A DNA stretch of 64,000 nucleotides from Paraburkholderia largidicola (GTDB lineage Bacteria; Pseudomonadota; Gammaproteobacteria; Burkholderiales; Burkholderiaceae): NCBI RefSeq assembly GCF_013426895.1, contig NZ_AP023174.1, positions 806,001-870,000 on the forward strand. Reading direction: 5' to 3'. The translations under genes and the position numbers were made by a program. Below the pieces are notes generated by a model. That model saw only the letters and a list, made by a program, of their open reading frames with translations, made no database searches and was not told the origin of the DNA. Below, piece after piece: positions 1-9,491 of the stretch (within the stretch, counting starts at the first letter, position 1; each line of letters begins with the position of its first letter).

Positions 1-1
1 G

Positions 2-415
2 GCACAACAACCCATCTTCTATCCCGCCAAGGGACAAAGCCAGCAGAAGCAGTCCGACGACACGGCGCAGTGCCACAACTGGGCGACGCAGAACACGGGT
101 GTCAATCCCGCTGCGCTCGCGCAGAACGCCGCGAATCAGCCGCCGCCGCCGGGACCGTCCGGACAGCGCCTGGGCGGCGCGGCACGCGGTGCAGCAGGCG
201 GCGCGGCGATCGGTGCGATCGCGGGCGACGCCGGCAAAGGCGCTGCGGCAGGTGCGATCGCGGGCACGATGGCGGGCGGGGCGCGGCAACGCCGTCAGGC
301 TGCCGCTGCCCAGGAGCAACAGCAAGCCACGCAACAGCAGGCATCGCAGCAGATGGCTACGTGGAACCGCGCGGTCGCTGCCTGCATGACGGGACGCGGC
401 TATACGGCGCAATGA
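2..415 (+). CDS. Glycine-zipper (YMGG-like) family protein, 5' partial
   Basis: The reading frame is open from the window edge to a TGA at 413-415 and codes for 137 residues of the C-terminal part; the start lies outside the window. The middle holds an alternating Gly/Ala zipper (pattern GGAARGAAGGAAIGAIAG, then a second copy ending AGTMAGGARQ), followed by a Gln-rich stretch and a short conserved tail with a Trp and a Cys (TWNRAVAACMTGRGYTAQ). This is the layout of small secreted glycine-zipper proteins of proteobacteria, which are thought to sit in or against the outer membrane. Their molecular function is not known. The following RND adaptor gene begins 25 bases after this stop, but is probably a separate unit. 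Confidence 0.75.
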   Translation, partial: AQQPIFYPAKGQSQQKQSDDTAQCHNWATQNTGVNPAALAQNAANQPPPPGPSGQRLGGAARGAAGGAAIGAIAGDAGKGAAAGAIAGTMAGGARQRRQAAAAQEQQQATQQQASQQMATWNRAVAACMTGRGYTAQ

Positions 416-440
416 CATGTCGATCGAAGGGAGCCGCGCG

Positions 441-1781
441 ATGAACTGTCGATCGTACGTGGGCATGACCGGGACGGGGCCGGCTGCCGTGCTGCGCAGG
501 GGCCGCGCTGCGGCACTTGCGTCACGCTGGCCGCTGGCGGCGGTGCTGGTGTCCATACTGTGCCTCACCGCCTGCAAGAAAGCCCCCACCGAACCCCCAC
601 GCCCGACTGTCGAAGTCACCGTCGTCACGGTGCGACAGCAGGAAACCCCTGTCGATTTCGAGTTCACCGCGCAGACGCAGAGTTCGCGCGAAGTGGAAAT
701 CCGTGCGCGCGTCGACGGCTTCCTCGAGCGGCGCATGTACACCGAGGGCTCACTCGTCAAGGACGGCCAGGTGCTGTTCGTGATGGACAAGAAGCCCTTC
801 GAGGCCGCGCTGCAGTCCGCCAGGGGCGCGCTCGCGCAGCAGCAGGCCCGGTTACTCGTCACCAAGCAGAATCTCGCCCGCGTGATCCCGCTGGCCGCGC
901 AGAACGCCTTGAGCAAGAAGGATCTCGACGACGCCACCGGCAACGAGAAACAGGCCGAAGCCGCCGTGATCGCCGCGCAGGGCGAGGTGCGTACGGCCGA
1001 GCTGAACCTGAGCTACTGCACGATCCGCTCGCCGCTGCAGGGGCTGTCGAGCTTCGCGCGCGTGCAGGACGGCAGCTACGTGACGCCGAACCAGTCGGGG
1101 CTGCTCACCTACGTCTACCAGCTCGATCCGATGTGGGTGAACTTCAGCATCTCCGAGAACGAACTGCTGCGCTACCGCGACCAGGTCGCCAAGGGCCTGC
1201 TGCGCTTTCCGCCCGACAACCAGTTCGACGTGACGGTCATCCAGGCCGATGGCTCGGTCTATCCGCAGCAGGGCCGCATCGACTTCACGAACCCCGCGTT
1301 CAGCCAGGACACGGGCACCTTCCTCGTGCGCGCGAGCTTCGCCAATCCGAAGGGCACGCTGCGCCCGGGGCAGTTCGTGCGCGCGAAGGTGTCGGGCGCG
1401 GTGCGCCCCAACGCGATCCTCGTGCCGCAGCGCGCGGTGCTGCAGGGCGCGAAGAGCCACTTCGTGTGGGTGCTCGACCAGGACTCGAAGCCGCATCAGC
1501 GGGTGGTCGAGGTGGGCGACTGGCACGGCGACGACTGGTTCGTCAACGAAGGGCTGAAGGCGGGCGAGCGCGTGGTGGTCGATGGTGCGATCCGCGTGTC
1601 GTCGGATGCGCAGGTCAAGGTGGTGAGTGCGCCGTCCGGCGGCGCGCCGGGTGCACCCGGTACGCCTGCCGCGCCCGCCTCCGCGCCGCCTGCGGCGAGT
1701 GCCGCCGCCGCGTTTGCGCCCGCCGCCACGCTGGCCCAGGCGCGCCCGGCCAGCGTCAGCCATGAGCCGATGACCCGATGA
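441..1781 (+). CDS. RND efflux periplasmic adaptor subunit (membrane fusion lipoprotein)
   Basis: Adaptor of a tripartite hydrophobe/amphiphile efflux pump; it bridges the inner-membrane permease and outer-membrane channel encoded next. The 446-residue product has a hydrophobic segment followed by a lipobox (LTAC, Cys45), so it is probably a lipoprotein anchored in the inner membrane. A lipoyl/barrel-sandwich half (VEIRARVDGFLERR) precedes an alpha-hairpin rich in Ala and Gln (about residues 110-185), then the second barrel half and membrane-proximal domain. The tail is a low-complexity Ala/Pro/Gly stretch. I chose ATG 441 because GAAGGGAG lies 8 bases upstream; ATG 417 in frame would add 8 residues. 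The permease starts 31 bases downstream. No regulator gene is visible in the window, so the substrate cannot be inferred. Confidence 0.9.
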   Translation: MNCRSYVGMTGTGPAAVLRRGRAAALASRWPLAAVLVSILCLTACKKAPTEPPRPTVEVTVVTVRQQETPVDFEFTAQTQSSREVEIRARVDGFLERRMYTEGSLVKDGQVLFVMDKKPFEAALQSARGALAQQQARLLVTKQNLARVIPLAAQNALSKKDLDDATGNEKQAEAAVIAAQGEVRTAELNLSYCTIRSPLQGLSSFARVQDGSYVTPNQSGLLTYVYQLDPMWVNFSISENELLRYRDQVAKGLLRFPPDNQFDVTVIQADGSVYPQQGRIDFTNPAFSQDTGTFLVRASFANPKGTLRPGQFVRAKVSGAVRPNAILVPQRAVLQGAKSHFVWVLDQDSKPHQRVVEVGDWHGDDWFVNEGLKAGERVVVDGAIRVSSDAQVKVVSAPSGGAPGAPGTPAAPASAPPAASAAAAFAPAATLAQARPASVSHEPMTR

Positions 1782-1812
1782 CGAGCGACGCCATCCGGCG
1801 CACCCCGACCCG

Positions 1813-4800
1813 ATGAACATCTCCCACTTCTGCATCGACCGGCCGATCTTCGCCTCGGTCATCTCGATCGTCATCACGCTGGGTGGCGCGCTGTGCATGC
1901 TCGCGCTGCCCACCGCGCAGTACCCCGACATCACCCCGCCGCAGATCACGATCTCCGCCACCTACCCGGGCGCCAGCGCCGACGTGGTCGCCAACAACGT
2001 CGCCGCGCCGATCGAGCAGCAGGTCAACGGCGCCGACAACATGATCTACATGAGCTCGTCGAGCTCCTCGACGGGCAACCTGACGATCAACGCCTACTTC
2101 CAGATCGGCACCAACCCCGAACTCGCCCAGGTCGACGTGCAGAACCGCGTGAACCTCGCGCTGCCGCAACTGCCGCAGTCGGTGACCAACCAGGGCGTGC
2201 AGGTGCAGAAGAAGTCGCAGGCGTTCATGATGGTGATCGCGATCTACTCGCCCTCCGAGCGCTACGACGCCACCTACATCGCCAACTACGCGAACGTCTA
2301 CGTGCTCGATGCGCTCAAGCGCATTCCGGGCGCCAACCAGTCGAGCATCTTCGGCACGCCCGACTACGCGATGCGCATCTGGCTGCGCCCCGACCGCATG
2401 GCGCAGCTGGGCATCACGGCCGCCGACGTGCAGCGCGCGGTGGCCAACCAGAACCAGCAGTTCGCCGTCGGCCGGTTAGGCCAGTCGCCGACGGGCGCTC
2501 CCGTCGAACAGTCGTTCGCGGTCACGACCACGGGACGGCTGACCGAGCCCGACGAATTCGAGAACATCATCATCCGCGCGCAGAGCGGCGGCGCGGCGAT
2601 CGTGCGGCTGAAGGACATCGGCCGTGCCGAACTCGGCCAGAAGGACTACTCGATCCGCAGCCGCTTCCAGGGCAAGCCCGCCACCGTGCTCGCCGTCTAC
2701 CAGCAGCCGGGCGCCAACGCGCTCGATGTCTCGAAGCAGGTGCGCGCCACGCTCGCCGAGATGAAGAAGACGTTCCCCGAGGGCATCGACTACGAGATCG
2801 CGATGGACACCACCGAGTTCACGCGCGCCTCGATCACGGACGTCGTGCACACGTTCTTCGAGGCCGTCGTGCTGGTGGTGATCGTCGTGTTCGTGTTCCT
2901 GCAGAGCCTGCGCGCCACGCTGATCCCGGTGCTGGCCGTGCCCGTGTCGATCGTCGGCACCTTCATGGGGATGGAGGCGCTCGGTTTCTCGATCAACATG
3001 CTCACGCTGTTCGGCATGGTGCTCGCCATCGGGATCGTGGTCGACGATGCGATCGTCGTGATCGAGAACGTCGAGCGCAACATGACCGTGCACAAGCTCG
3101 CCCCGAAGGATGCCGCCAAGCAGGCGATGGACGAGGTGGCGGGCCCGGTGGTGGCCATCGTGCTGGTGCTGTGCGCGGTGTTCGTGCCCGTGGCGTTTCT
3201 GGGCGGCATCACCGGGCAGATGTACAAGCAGTTCGCCATCACGATTGCGATTTCCGTGGTGATCTCGGGCATCGTCGCGCTGACGCTCTCGCCCGCGCTC
3301 GCGGCGCTGCTGCTCAAGCCCGGGCATCACGAGAAGAAAGGCTTCTTCCGCTGGTTCGACAACCAGTTCGCGCGCATGACGGCGGGTTATACGCGCGCGG
3401 TGCGCCTGATCATCAAGCGCTTCGTGATCGCGCTGCTGCTGTTCGTCGGCATGATCGTGCTGGCCGTGCTGATGATGCGCGACATCCCGACGGCGTTCCT
3501 GCCGCCCGAGGACCAGGGCTATCTGCTGGGCGCCGTGATCATGCCCGATGCCGCGTCGCTGGACCGTACCGGCCAGGTGTCGGACCGCGTGTCCGAATAC
3601 TTCATGAAGCAGCCGGCCGTGGGCAGCATCACGACGGTGGACGGCTTCAGCATTCTCGACAGCCAGAACAAGAACAACTCGTCGACGTTCTTTGTCGGCT
3701 TCAAGAGCTTCGAGGAGCGTTATTCGTCAGCCAATATCCGCACGCAGAATGCGCGCGCCGTGCTCGTCGATGCGTACAAGACGCTCTCGCAGATCCGCGA
3801 GGGCATCGTCGTGCCGCTCAATCCGCCGTCGATTCCGGGCCTCGGCACGACAGGCGGCACCGAGATGTGGATCCAGAGCAAGGGCGATGCGACGATCGCG
3901 CAGTTTGCGGCCGTGGTGGACGACTTCGTCGCGAAGGCCAAGCAGCGCCCCGAACTGACGGGCGTTACGTCGACCTTCAACGCGAACTCGCAGCAGCTGC
4001 TGGTCGACGTGGACCGCGACAAGGCCGAGACGCTCGGCGTGCCCGTGCAGGACGTCTACAGCGCGATGCAGACGATGTTCGGCTCGCTGTACGTGTCGCA
4101 GTTCAACCGCTCGAGCCGGCTGTGGCAGGTGATTTTGCAGGCCGAGCCGTCGTACCGGTTAAAGCCCGACGACCTCGCGCAGATCTTCGTGCGCAGCTCG
4201 AACGGCAGCATGGTGCCGTTGAAATCCGTGGTGACCTCGCACTACGTGACGGGTCCGGACCTGATCACGCGCTTCAACAACTTCCCGGCCGTGAAGATCA
4301 CCGCGAACGCGGCGCCCGGCTACGCGTCGGGCCAGGTGATCACCGCGCTCGAAGAGGTGGGCGCGCAGATGCCCTCGGAGTACGGGGTCGCGTGGAGCGG
4401 CGAGGCGTTCGAGGCGAAGCAGTCGGGCGGCACCTCGGGGCTGGTGTTCGTGTTCGGCCTGATCATGGTGTTCCTGATTCTCGCGGCGCAGTACGAGAAG
4501 TGGAGCCTGCCGTTCGGCGTGCTGATGGCGGTGCCGTTCGCGCTCTTCGGCGCGCTGCTGGCGATCCTGCTGCGCGGGCTGAACAACGACGTGTACTTCC
4601 AGATCGGCCTGACGATGCTGGTGGCGCTCGCGGCGAAGAACGCGATCCTGATCTTCGAGTTCGCGGTGCTCAACCGCGAGTCGGGCAAGTCGGTGTTCGA
4701 CGCGACGATGACGGCGGCCGAGGAGCGGCTGCGGCCGATCGTGATGACGTCGCTGGCGTTCATCCTGGGCTGCGTGCCGCTCGCGATCGCGACGGGGGCG

Positions 4801-5088
4801 TCGGCCAACAGCCGGCATTCGATCGGCACGGGGGTGATCGGCGGGATGCTGGGCGCGACGGCGATTGCGGTGTTCTTCATTCCGATGTTCTTCTATGTGC
4901 TGGAGACGATGTCGGAGCGCTCGGAGAAGAAGAAAGCCAAGAAGGCGGGGGATGTGCCGCCTTCTGCGCCGGGCTCGGGAACGGGCCCCATGTCTGGCGA
5001 GCCGTCCAAAGTGCCGCCGTCCGCGGGTGGTCCCAAGGTCGGCGGCGGCCCGACCACCAACCCGTCCGCACCGCGCGAGGGTGACTGA
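1813..5088 (+). CDS. RND efflux permease (HAE1/AcrB family)
   Basis: Proton-driven inner-membrane pump subunit, 1091 residues against about 1030-1050 for AcrB; the surplus is a hydrophilic, Pro/Gly-rich C-terminal tail of about 50 residues. It begins with the typical short cytoplasmic N-terminus (MNISHFCIDRPIFASVISI) and first membrane helix. The proton relay is intact: adjacent Asp411-Asp412 in the fourth helix (GIVVDDAIVVIENVE) and Lys942 in the tenth (ALAAKNAILIFEF), equivalent to D407, D408 and K940 of E. coli AcrB. Large periplasmic loops follow helices 1 and 7. The gene follows its adaptor and is separated by one base from the outer-membrane factor gene. Sequence alone does not identify the exported drug or solvent. 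Confidence 0.95.
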   Translation: MNISHFCIDRPIFASVISIVITLGGALCMLALPTAQYPDITPPQITISATYPGASADVVANNVAAPIEQQVNGADNMIYMSSSSSSTGNLTINAYFQIGTNPELAQVDVQNRVNLALPQLPQSVTNQGVQVQKKSQAFMMVIAIYSPSERYDATYIANYANVYVLDALKRIPGANQSSIFGTPDYAMRIWLRPDRMAQLGITAADVQRAVANQNQQFAVGRLGQSPTGAPVEQSFAVTTTGRLTEPDEFENIIIRAQSGGAAIVRLKDIGRAELGQKDYSIRSRFQGKPATVLAVYQQPGANALDVSKQVRATLAEMKKTFPEGIDYEIAMDTTEFTRASITDVVHTFFEAVVLVVIVVFVFLQSLRATLIPVLAVPVSIVGTFMGMEALGFSINMLTLFGMVLAIGIVVDDAIVVIENVERNMTVHKLAPKDAAKQAMDEVAGPVVAIVLVLCAVFVPVAFLGGITGQMYKQFAITIAISVVISGIVALTLSPALAALLLKPGHHEKKGFFRWFDNQFARMTAGYTRAVRLIIKRFVIALLLFVGMIVLAVLMMRDIPTAFLPPEDQGYLLGAVIMPDAASLDRTGQVSDRVSEYFMKQPAVGSITTVDGFSILDSQNKNNSSTFFVGFKSFEERYSSANIRTQNARAVLVDAYKTLSQIREGIVVPLNPPSIPGLGTTGGTEMWIQSKGDATIAQFAAVVDDFVAKAKQRPELTGVTSTFNANSQQLLVDVDRDKAETLGVPVQDVYSAMQTMFGSLYVSQFNRSSRLWQVILQAEPSYRLKPDDLAQIFVRSSNGSMVPLKSVVTSHYVTGPDLITRFNNFPAVKITANAAPGYASGQVITALEEVGAQMPSEYGVAWSGEAFEAKQSGGTSGLVFVFGLIMVFLILAAQYEKWSLPFGVLMAVPFALFGALLAILLRGLNNDVYFQIGLTMLVALAAKNAILIFEFAVLNRESGKSVFDATMTAAEERLRPIVMTSLAFILGCVPLAIATGASANSRHSIGTGVIGGMLGATAIAVFFIPMFFYVLETMSERSEKKKAKKAGDVPPSAPGSGTGPMSGEPSKVPPSAGGPKVGGGPTTNPSAPREGD

Positions 5089-5089
5089 C

Positions 5090-6547
5090 ATGCGCCGCGC
5101 CCTCGTTCTCTGCGTGCCATGCGTTCTTGCCCTGAGCGGCTGCCTGCTCGGGCCGAACTACTCGCGCCCGCCGCTCGACGTGCCCGCGACGTACCGTTTC
5201 CCCGACAACTACGCGGCCGACATCGCCAACACCGAATGGTGGAAGCAGTTCAGCGACCCCGTGCTCGATGAACTGATCACCACTGCGCTGGCGAACAACA
5301 ACGACGTGAAGGTCGCCGCCGCGCGCGTCGACCAGTTTCTCGGCCAGTTCGTGACGACGCGCGCGGCACTGTTTCCGCAGGTCGGCGCGGGCTTCGATGC
5401 CGAGCGCCAGCGCATCTCGACGTCGTCGTCACCGCTGCTCGCGAATGTGCAGAACCCCGTGTTCAATACCTACCAGCTGGCGCTGTCGGCCTCGTGGGAC
5501 ATCGACCTGTTCGGCCGCAACCGGCGGCTCACGGAATCGGCGCGCGCGAGCCTGCTGTCGACGGAAGAAGCGAAGCGCGGCACGGTGCTGACACTGGTGT
5601 CGGCCGTGGCGTCGTCGTATATCAACCTGCGCAGTCTCGACCGGCAGCTGGAGATCGCGAAGGCCACCACGGCCAGCCGCGCCGAATCCGTGCACGTGTT
5701 CGAGCTGCGCTTCAAGGGCGGCGAAGTCTCGCAGATGGAACTGGCGCAGAGCCAGTCCGAGTACGAGGCGTCGCGCGCGGTGATTCCGCAGATCGAGGCG
5801 CAGATCGCGCAGCAGGAAGACGCGCTGTCGGTGCTGCTCGGGCGCAATCCGGGCGACATCCTGCGCGGGCGTGCGCTCGCTGAACTGGCGGCACCTGCCG
5901 TGCCCGCCGGGCTGCCGTCGGATCTGCTCGAACGCCGTCCCGATCTGCGTCAGGCGGAGCAGGATCTGGTTGCGGCGAATGCGCAGATCGGCGCGGCCAA
6001 GGCGCTGTACTTCCCGCAGATCTCGCTGACGGGGCTGCTGGGCACCCAAAGCGGGCAGTTCTCGAAGCTCTTCACGGGGCCGTCGCGCGTATGGTCGTTT
6101 GCGGGCTCGATCGCGCAGCCGGTCTTCGAGGGCGGCGCGATCGTCGGACAGGTGAAGCAGGCCGAGGCGGTGCAGCAGCAGGCGCTGTACTCGTACCGCA
6201 AGGCGATCCAGGTCGCGTTCCAGGAAGTCGACGATGCGCTGATCTCGTCGCAGAAGCTGCGTGAACAGTTCGACGTGCAGGAGCGGCAGGTGGAAGCGCT
6301 GGCGACCTATGCGCATCTCGCGAGGCTGCGGTACGAAGGCGGCTACACCAGCTATATCGAGGTGCTCGACGCCGAACGCAGTCTCTTCAACGCGCAGCTG
6401 AACCAGACACAGACCCAGGCGGGCGTGCTGGTGTCGTATGTGAACCTGTACAAGGCGATGGGCGGCGGCTGGGTCATCACGGCCGACAGCATGACCACCC
6501 AGGCCGCGCAACACAGCGGCGATGCGGCCGCGCAGAGCGCGAAATGA
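5090..6547 (+). CDS. Outer-membrane factor lipoprotein of the RND pump (NodT/OprM family)
   Basis: TolC-type channel completing the pump. The 485-residue product starts with a lipoprotein signal (lipobox LSGC, Cys18) and the family hallmark LLGPNYSRPP directly after it. Two repeated outer-membrane-efflux domains follow, each with long Ala/Gln-rich helices, and the typical segments SWDIDLFGR, DLLERRPDLRQAEQDL and YEGGYTSYIEVLDAER are present. ATG 5090 lies one base after the permease stop, so translation is probably coupled. The end overlaps the start of pqiA by 4 bases, which places the pump and the Pqi genes on one message unless an internal promoter exists. Confidence 0.93.
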   Translation: MRRALVLCVPCVLALSGCLLGPNYSRPPLDVPATYRFPDNYAADIANTEWWKQFSDPVLDELITTALANNNDVKVAAARVDQFLGQFVTTRAALFPQVGAGFDAERQRISTSSSPLLANVQNPVFNTYQLALSASWDIDLFGRNRRLTESARASLLSTEEAKRGTVLTLVSAVASSYINLRSLDRQLEIAKATTASRAESVHVFELRFKGGEVSQMELAQSQSEYEASRAVIPQIEAQIAQQEDALSVLLGRNPGDILRGRALAELAAPAVPAGLPSDLLERRPDLRQAEQDLVAANAQIGAAKALYFPQISLTGLLGTQSGQFSKLFTGPSRVWSFAGSIAQPVFEGGAIVGQVKQAEAVQQQALYSYRKAIQVAFQEVDDALISSQKLREQFDVQERQVEALATYAHLARLRYEGGYTSYIEVLDAERSLFNAQLNQTQTQAGVLVSYVNLYKAMGGGWVITADSMTTQAAQHSGDAAAQSAK

Positions 6548-7890
6548 GCGAGACGCCGTCCGCGTATCTCGGCCACGCGACGCGCACGCCAGTGATCGCC
6601 TGTCATGAATGCGATCTGCTCCAGCGCGAAAGCACCGTGCCGCCCGAAGGCACGCTGCGCTGTTGCCGCTGCCGCGCGACGCTGTACCGGCGTCACGCGA
6701 ACAGCCTCGACCGCACGCTCGCCTATGCGCTTGCCGCCTGCGTGCTGTGGATCGTGTCGAACGCGTTTCCCATCGTCGGTCTGGCGGTGAATGGCGATCT
6801 CGTCGAAACGACGATGTTCGGCGCGGTGCGCGTGCTATACCGGGACGGTATGTGGCCGCTGTCGGCGCTGATCTTCATCACGACGATGCTGATGCCCGCG
6901 TGCCAGGCGCTCGGCCTCGTGTGGCTGCTGTTGCCGTTGCGGCTAGGACGCATGCCGTATCGCGCGGATGCCGTGTTCCGCTCGCTGCGTGTCGCGCAGG
7001 AGTGGGGCATGACGGAGGTGCTGATCCTCGGTCTGCTCGTCGCGCTGGTGAAGCTCGCGCATATTGCATCCGTGGTGACGGGGCCGGCGTTGTGGTCGTT
7101 CGGCGTGCTGATGCTGTTGCTCGCGGCCGCGGCCTCCGCGTTCGATGTGCGCGATCTGTGGTCGCGCCTCCAGGGCGTGCCCGATGCCGGCCCCGCGTTC
7201 GACAGCGACACGCCATTTCCTGCCGAAACAGCGGCGGCCTGCGGCCTCTGCGTATGCCACGACTGCGGCTTGCTGACTCGCCCCGCGCCCGCACAAACAC
7301 GTGACGAACGCGATTACGCGAACGTGCACGCCGCCGTGCACGTGCCTGCGCATCCCGGGCATTGCCCGCGCTGCGGCGCGCATCTGCATCTGCGCAAGCC
7401 CGACAGCCTCGCGCGCACATGGGCCTGTCTGATCGCCGCGATCATTCTCTACATCCCGGCGAACATACTGCCCGTCATGGACACGAGTTCGCTGTTCGGC
7501 GCGCAGAAGGACACGATCATGAGCGGCGTCGTGTATCTGTGGACGTCGGGTTCGTGGCCGCTTGCGGTGCTGGTCTTTATCGCGAGCATCGCCGTGCCGA
7601 TGCTGAAGATTCTCGCGATCGGCTTTCTCGCGATCTCGGCCAATTTCCGCTCCACCTGGCAGCCGGACCAGCGCGCGCGCATCTACCGGATCGTCGAGCT
7701 GGTCGGGCGCTGGTCGATGCTCGATATCTACGTGATCGCCGTGCTCACGGCGCTCGTGCAGTTCAATGCGCTGGCCACCGTGCGCGCCGGTCCTGCCGCC
7801 ATCGCGTTCGGCGCGGTCGTCGTGCTGACGATGTTCGCCGCCATGTCGTTCGATCCGCGGCTCATCTGGGATGCGAGGAAAACGGAATGA
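6544..7890 (+). CDS. pqiA: Paraquat-inducible protein A, lipid-transport membrane subunit
   Basis: Inner-membrane partner of the PqiB MCE protein, with a presumed role in moving lipid between inner and outer membrane. The 448-residue protein contains two homologous halves. Each half begins with a CxxC zinc-ribbon-like segment (CHECDLL with CCRC; CHDCGLL with CPRC) and continues with about four membrane helices, including the family segment SGSWPLAVLVFIASIAVPMLKI in the second half. Length and two-repeat layout match E. coli PqiA. The start ATG overlaps the preceding outer-membrane factor stop (ATGA), and its own stop overlaps the pqiB start in the same way. In E. coli pqiABC is a separate operon, so the fusion to an efflux operon is unusual. 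Confidence 0.93.
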   Translation: MSETPSAYLGHATRTPVIACHECDLLQRESTVPPEGTLRCCRCRATLYRRHANSLDRTLAYALAACVLWIVSNAFPIVGLAVNGDLVETTMFGAVRVLYRDGMWPLSALIFITTMLMPACQALGLVWLLLPLRLGRMPYRADAVFRSLRVAQEWGMTEVLILGLLVALVKLAHIASVVTGPALWSFGVLMLLLAAAASAFDVRDLWSRLQGVPDAGPAFDSDTPFPAETAAACGLCVCHDCGLLTRPAPAQTRDERDYANVHAAVHVPAHPGHCPRCGAHLHLRKPDSLARTWACLIAAIILYIPANILPVMDTSSLFGAQKDTIMSGVVYLWTSGSWPLAVLVFIASIAVPMLKILAIGFLAISANFRSTWQPDQRARIYRIVELVGRWSMLDIYVIAVLTALVQFNALATVRAGPAAIAFGAVVVLTMFAAMSFDPRLIWDARKTE

Positions 7891-9491
7891 GCCGGCCGCC
7901 CGACCTCCCCGACGCCGTCGCCGTGCCGCGCAAGCGCTGGCGCATCCAGTGGATCTGGCTGGTGCCCGTCGTCGCTGTGCTGGTCGGCATCTGGCTCGCG
8001 GTGCAGGCGGTGCTGTCGCAAGGGCCGACCATCACGATCAGCTTCAAGACGGGTGAAGGGCTCGAAGCGGGCAAGACCAAGATCAAGTTCAAGGACGTCG
8101 ATATCGGCGTCGTGAAGACTGTTGCATTGTCGAAGGATTACAAGACCGTCGTCGCCACGGCCGAACTGACGCGCGACGCCACCGACATGCTCGTCGACGA
8201 TACGCGCTTCTGGGTCGTGCGGCCGCGCGTCACGGGCGGCAACGTGTCGGGCATCAGCACGTTGTTGTCAGGCGCGTTCATCGGTATGGACATCGGCCGT
8301 GCAAAGCACGAGCGGCGCGACTACACCGGGCTCGAAGTGCCGCCCGTGTTCGCGAGCGACGTGCCGGGCCGCGAGTTCGTGTTGCATGCGTCGAATCTGG
8401 CTTCGCTCGATGTTGGCTCGCCCGTCTATTTCCGGCGGCTACGCGTCGGGCAGGTGACGTCGTACGAACTCGACAGGAACGGCGGCGGCATCACCTTGCA
8501 TATCTTCGTGAATGCGCCGTACGACCGCTACGTGAAGGAAGATTCGCGCTTCTGGGAGGCGGGCGGCATCGATGTCGCGCTGGGCACGGATGGCGTGAAG
8601 ATCAACACGCAGTCGCTGGTGTCGATCCTCATCGGCGGGCTCGCGTTCGAAACGCCCGCGGCGTCGCTGGCGCAGCCCGAGGCGGAGGTACGCACGTCGT
8701 TTACGCTGTTCGAGACGCGCGCCGATGCGATGAAGGTGCAGGACCGCATCATCGATACGTATGTGCTCAACTTCAAGGAGTCGGTGCGCGGCCTGACGGT
8801 GGGGGCGCCTGTCGATTTTCGCGGCATCGTGCTCGGCGAAGTGGCGGCGATCTATACGCGCTTCGATCCCGTCACGAAGCAGATCAGCATTCCTGTCGAG
8901 ATCAAGTTCTATCCGGAGCGCTTCACGTCGCGCTATGCAACGGGCAAGTCGGCGGATGGGCGCGTCGTGCGCGATCCAAAGGAGATTGCAGATTTCCTCG
9001 TGTCGCGCGGCTTCCGTGGGCAGCTGAAAACGGGCAGCCTGCTGACTGGCCAGCTGTACGTCTCGTTCGATTTCTTCCCGCATGCGCAGAAGGCCAGCAT
9101 CGACTGGAGCCGCACGCCCGCCGAGCTGCCGACCGAGCCGAGCGGCCTCCAATCGCTGCAGGAGTCGATCAACCGGATCGTCGCGCGTATCGACAAACTG
9201 CCGCTCGAGCAGATCGGCAAGAACACACAGCAGACGCTCGCCGATGCGAGCACGCTGATGCAAAGCCTCAATACGCAGGTGGTGCCGCAGGCGAAGAGCA
9301 CCTTGTCGGCGGCGCAGGCCACGCTCAACTCGGCGAACAGCGCGCTTGCGCCCGATTCGACGCTGCAGCAGGACACGAGCGATGCGATCCGCGAACTCGC
9401 GCGCACGGCGGCGTCGTTCCGCGCGCTCTCGGATTACCTGCAACGCCATCCCGAAGCGCTGCTGCGAGGCAAACAGGAGGACGCAAAGTGA
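7887..9491 (+). CDS. pqiB: PqiB, MCE-domain intermembrane lipid transport protein
   Basis: Periplasm-spanning component of the Pqi system. The 534-residue product has a short cytoplasmic tail, one N-terminal membrane helix (about residues 18-36, WIWLVPVVAVLVGIWLAVQ) and three MCE domains that each start with a FKTGEGLEAGKTKIKFKDV-like strand pattern (about residues 45-135, 160-260 and 280-400). The C-terminal part is a long amphipathic helical region (LPLEQIGKNTQQTLADAS and following Ala/Ser/Gln-rich heptads), which in E. coli PqiB forms the hollow needle reaching the outer membrane. The start is ATG 7887, overlapping the pqiA stop by 4 bases. The longer upstream extension of this frame lies inside pqiA and is not coding. 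Confidence 0.93.
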   Translation: MSRPPDLPDAVAVPRKRWRIQWIWLVPVVAVLVGIWLAVQAVLSQGPTITISFKTGEGLEAGKTKIKFKDVDIGVVKTVALSKDYKTVVATAELTRDATDMLVDDTRFWVVRPRVTGGNVSGISTLLSGAFIGMDIGRAKHERRDYTGLEVPPVFASDVPGREFVLHASNLASLDVGSPVYFRRLRVGQVTSYELDRNGGGITLHIFVNAPYDRYVKEDSRFWEAGGIDVALGTDGVKINTQSLVSILIGGLAFETPAASLAQPEAEVRTSFTLFETRADAMKVQDRIIDTYVLNFKESVRGLTVGAPVDFRGIVLGEVAAIYTRFDPVTKQISIPVEIKFYPERFTSRYATGKSADGRVVRDPKEIADFLVSRGFRGQLKTGSLLTGQLYVSFDFFPHAQKASIDWSRTPAELPTEPSGLQSLQESINRIVARIDKLPLEQIGKNTQQTLADASTLMQSLNTQVVPQAKSTLSAAQATLNSANSALAPDSTLQQDTSDAIRELARTAASFRALSDYLQRHPEALLRGKQEDAK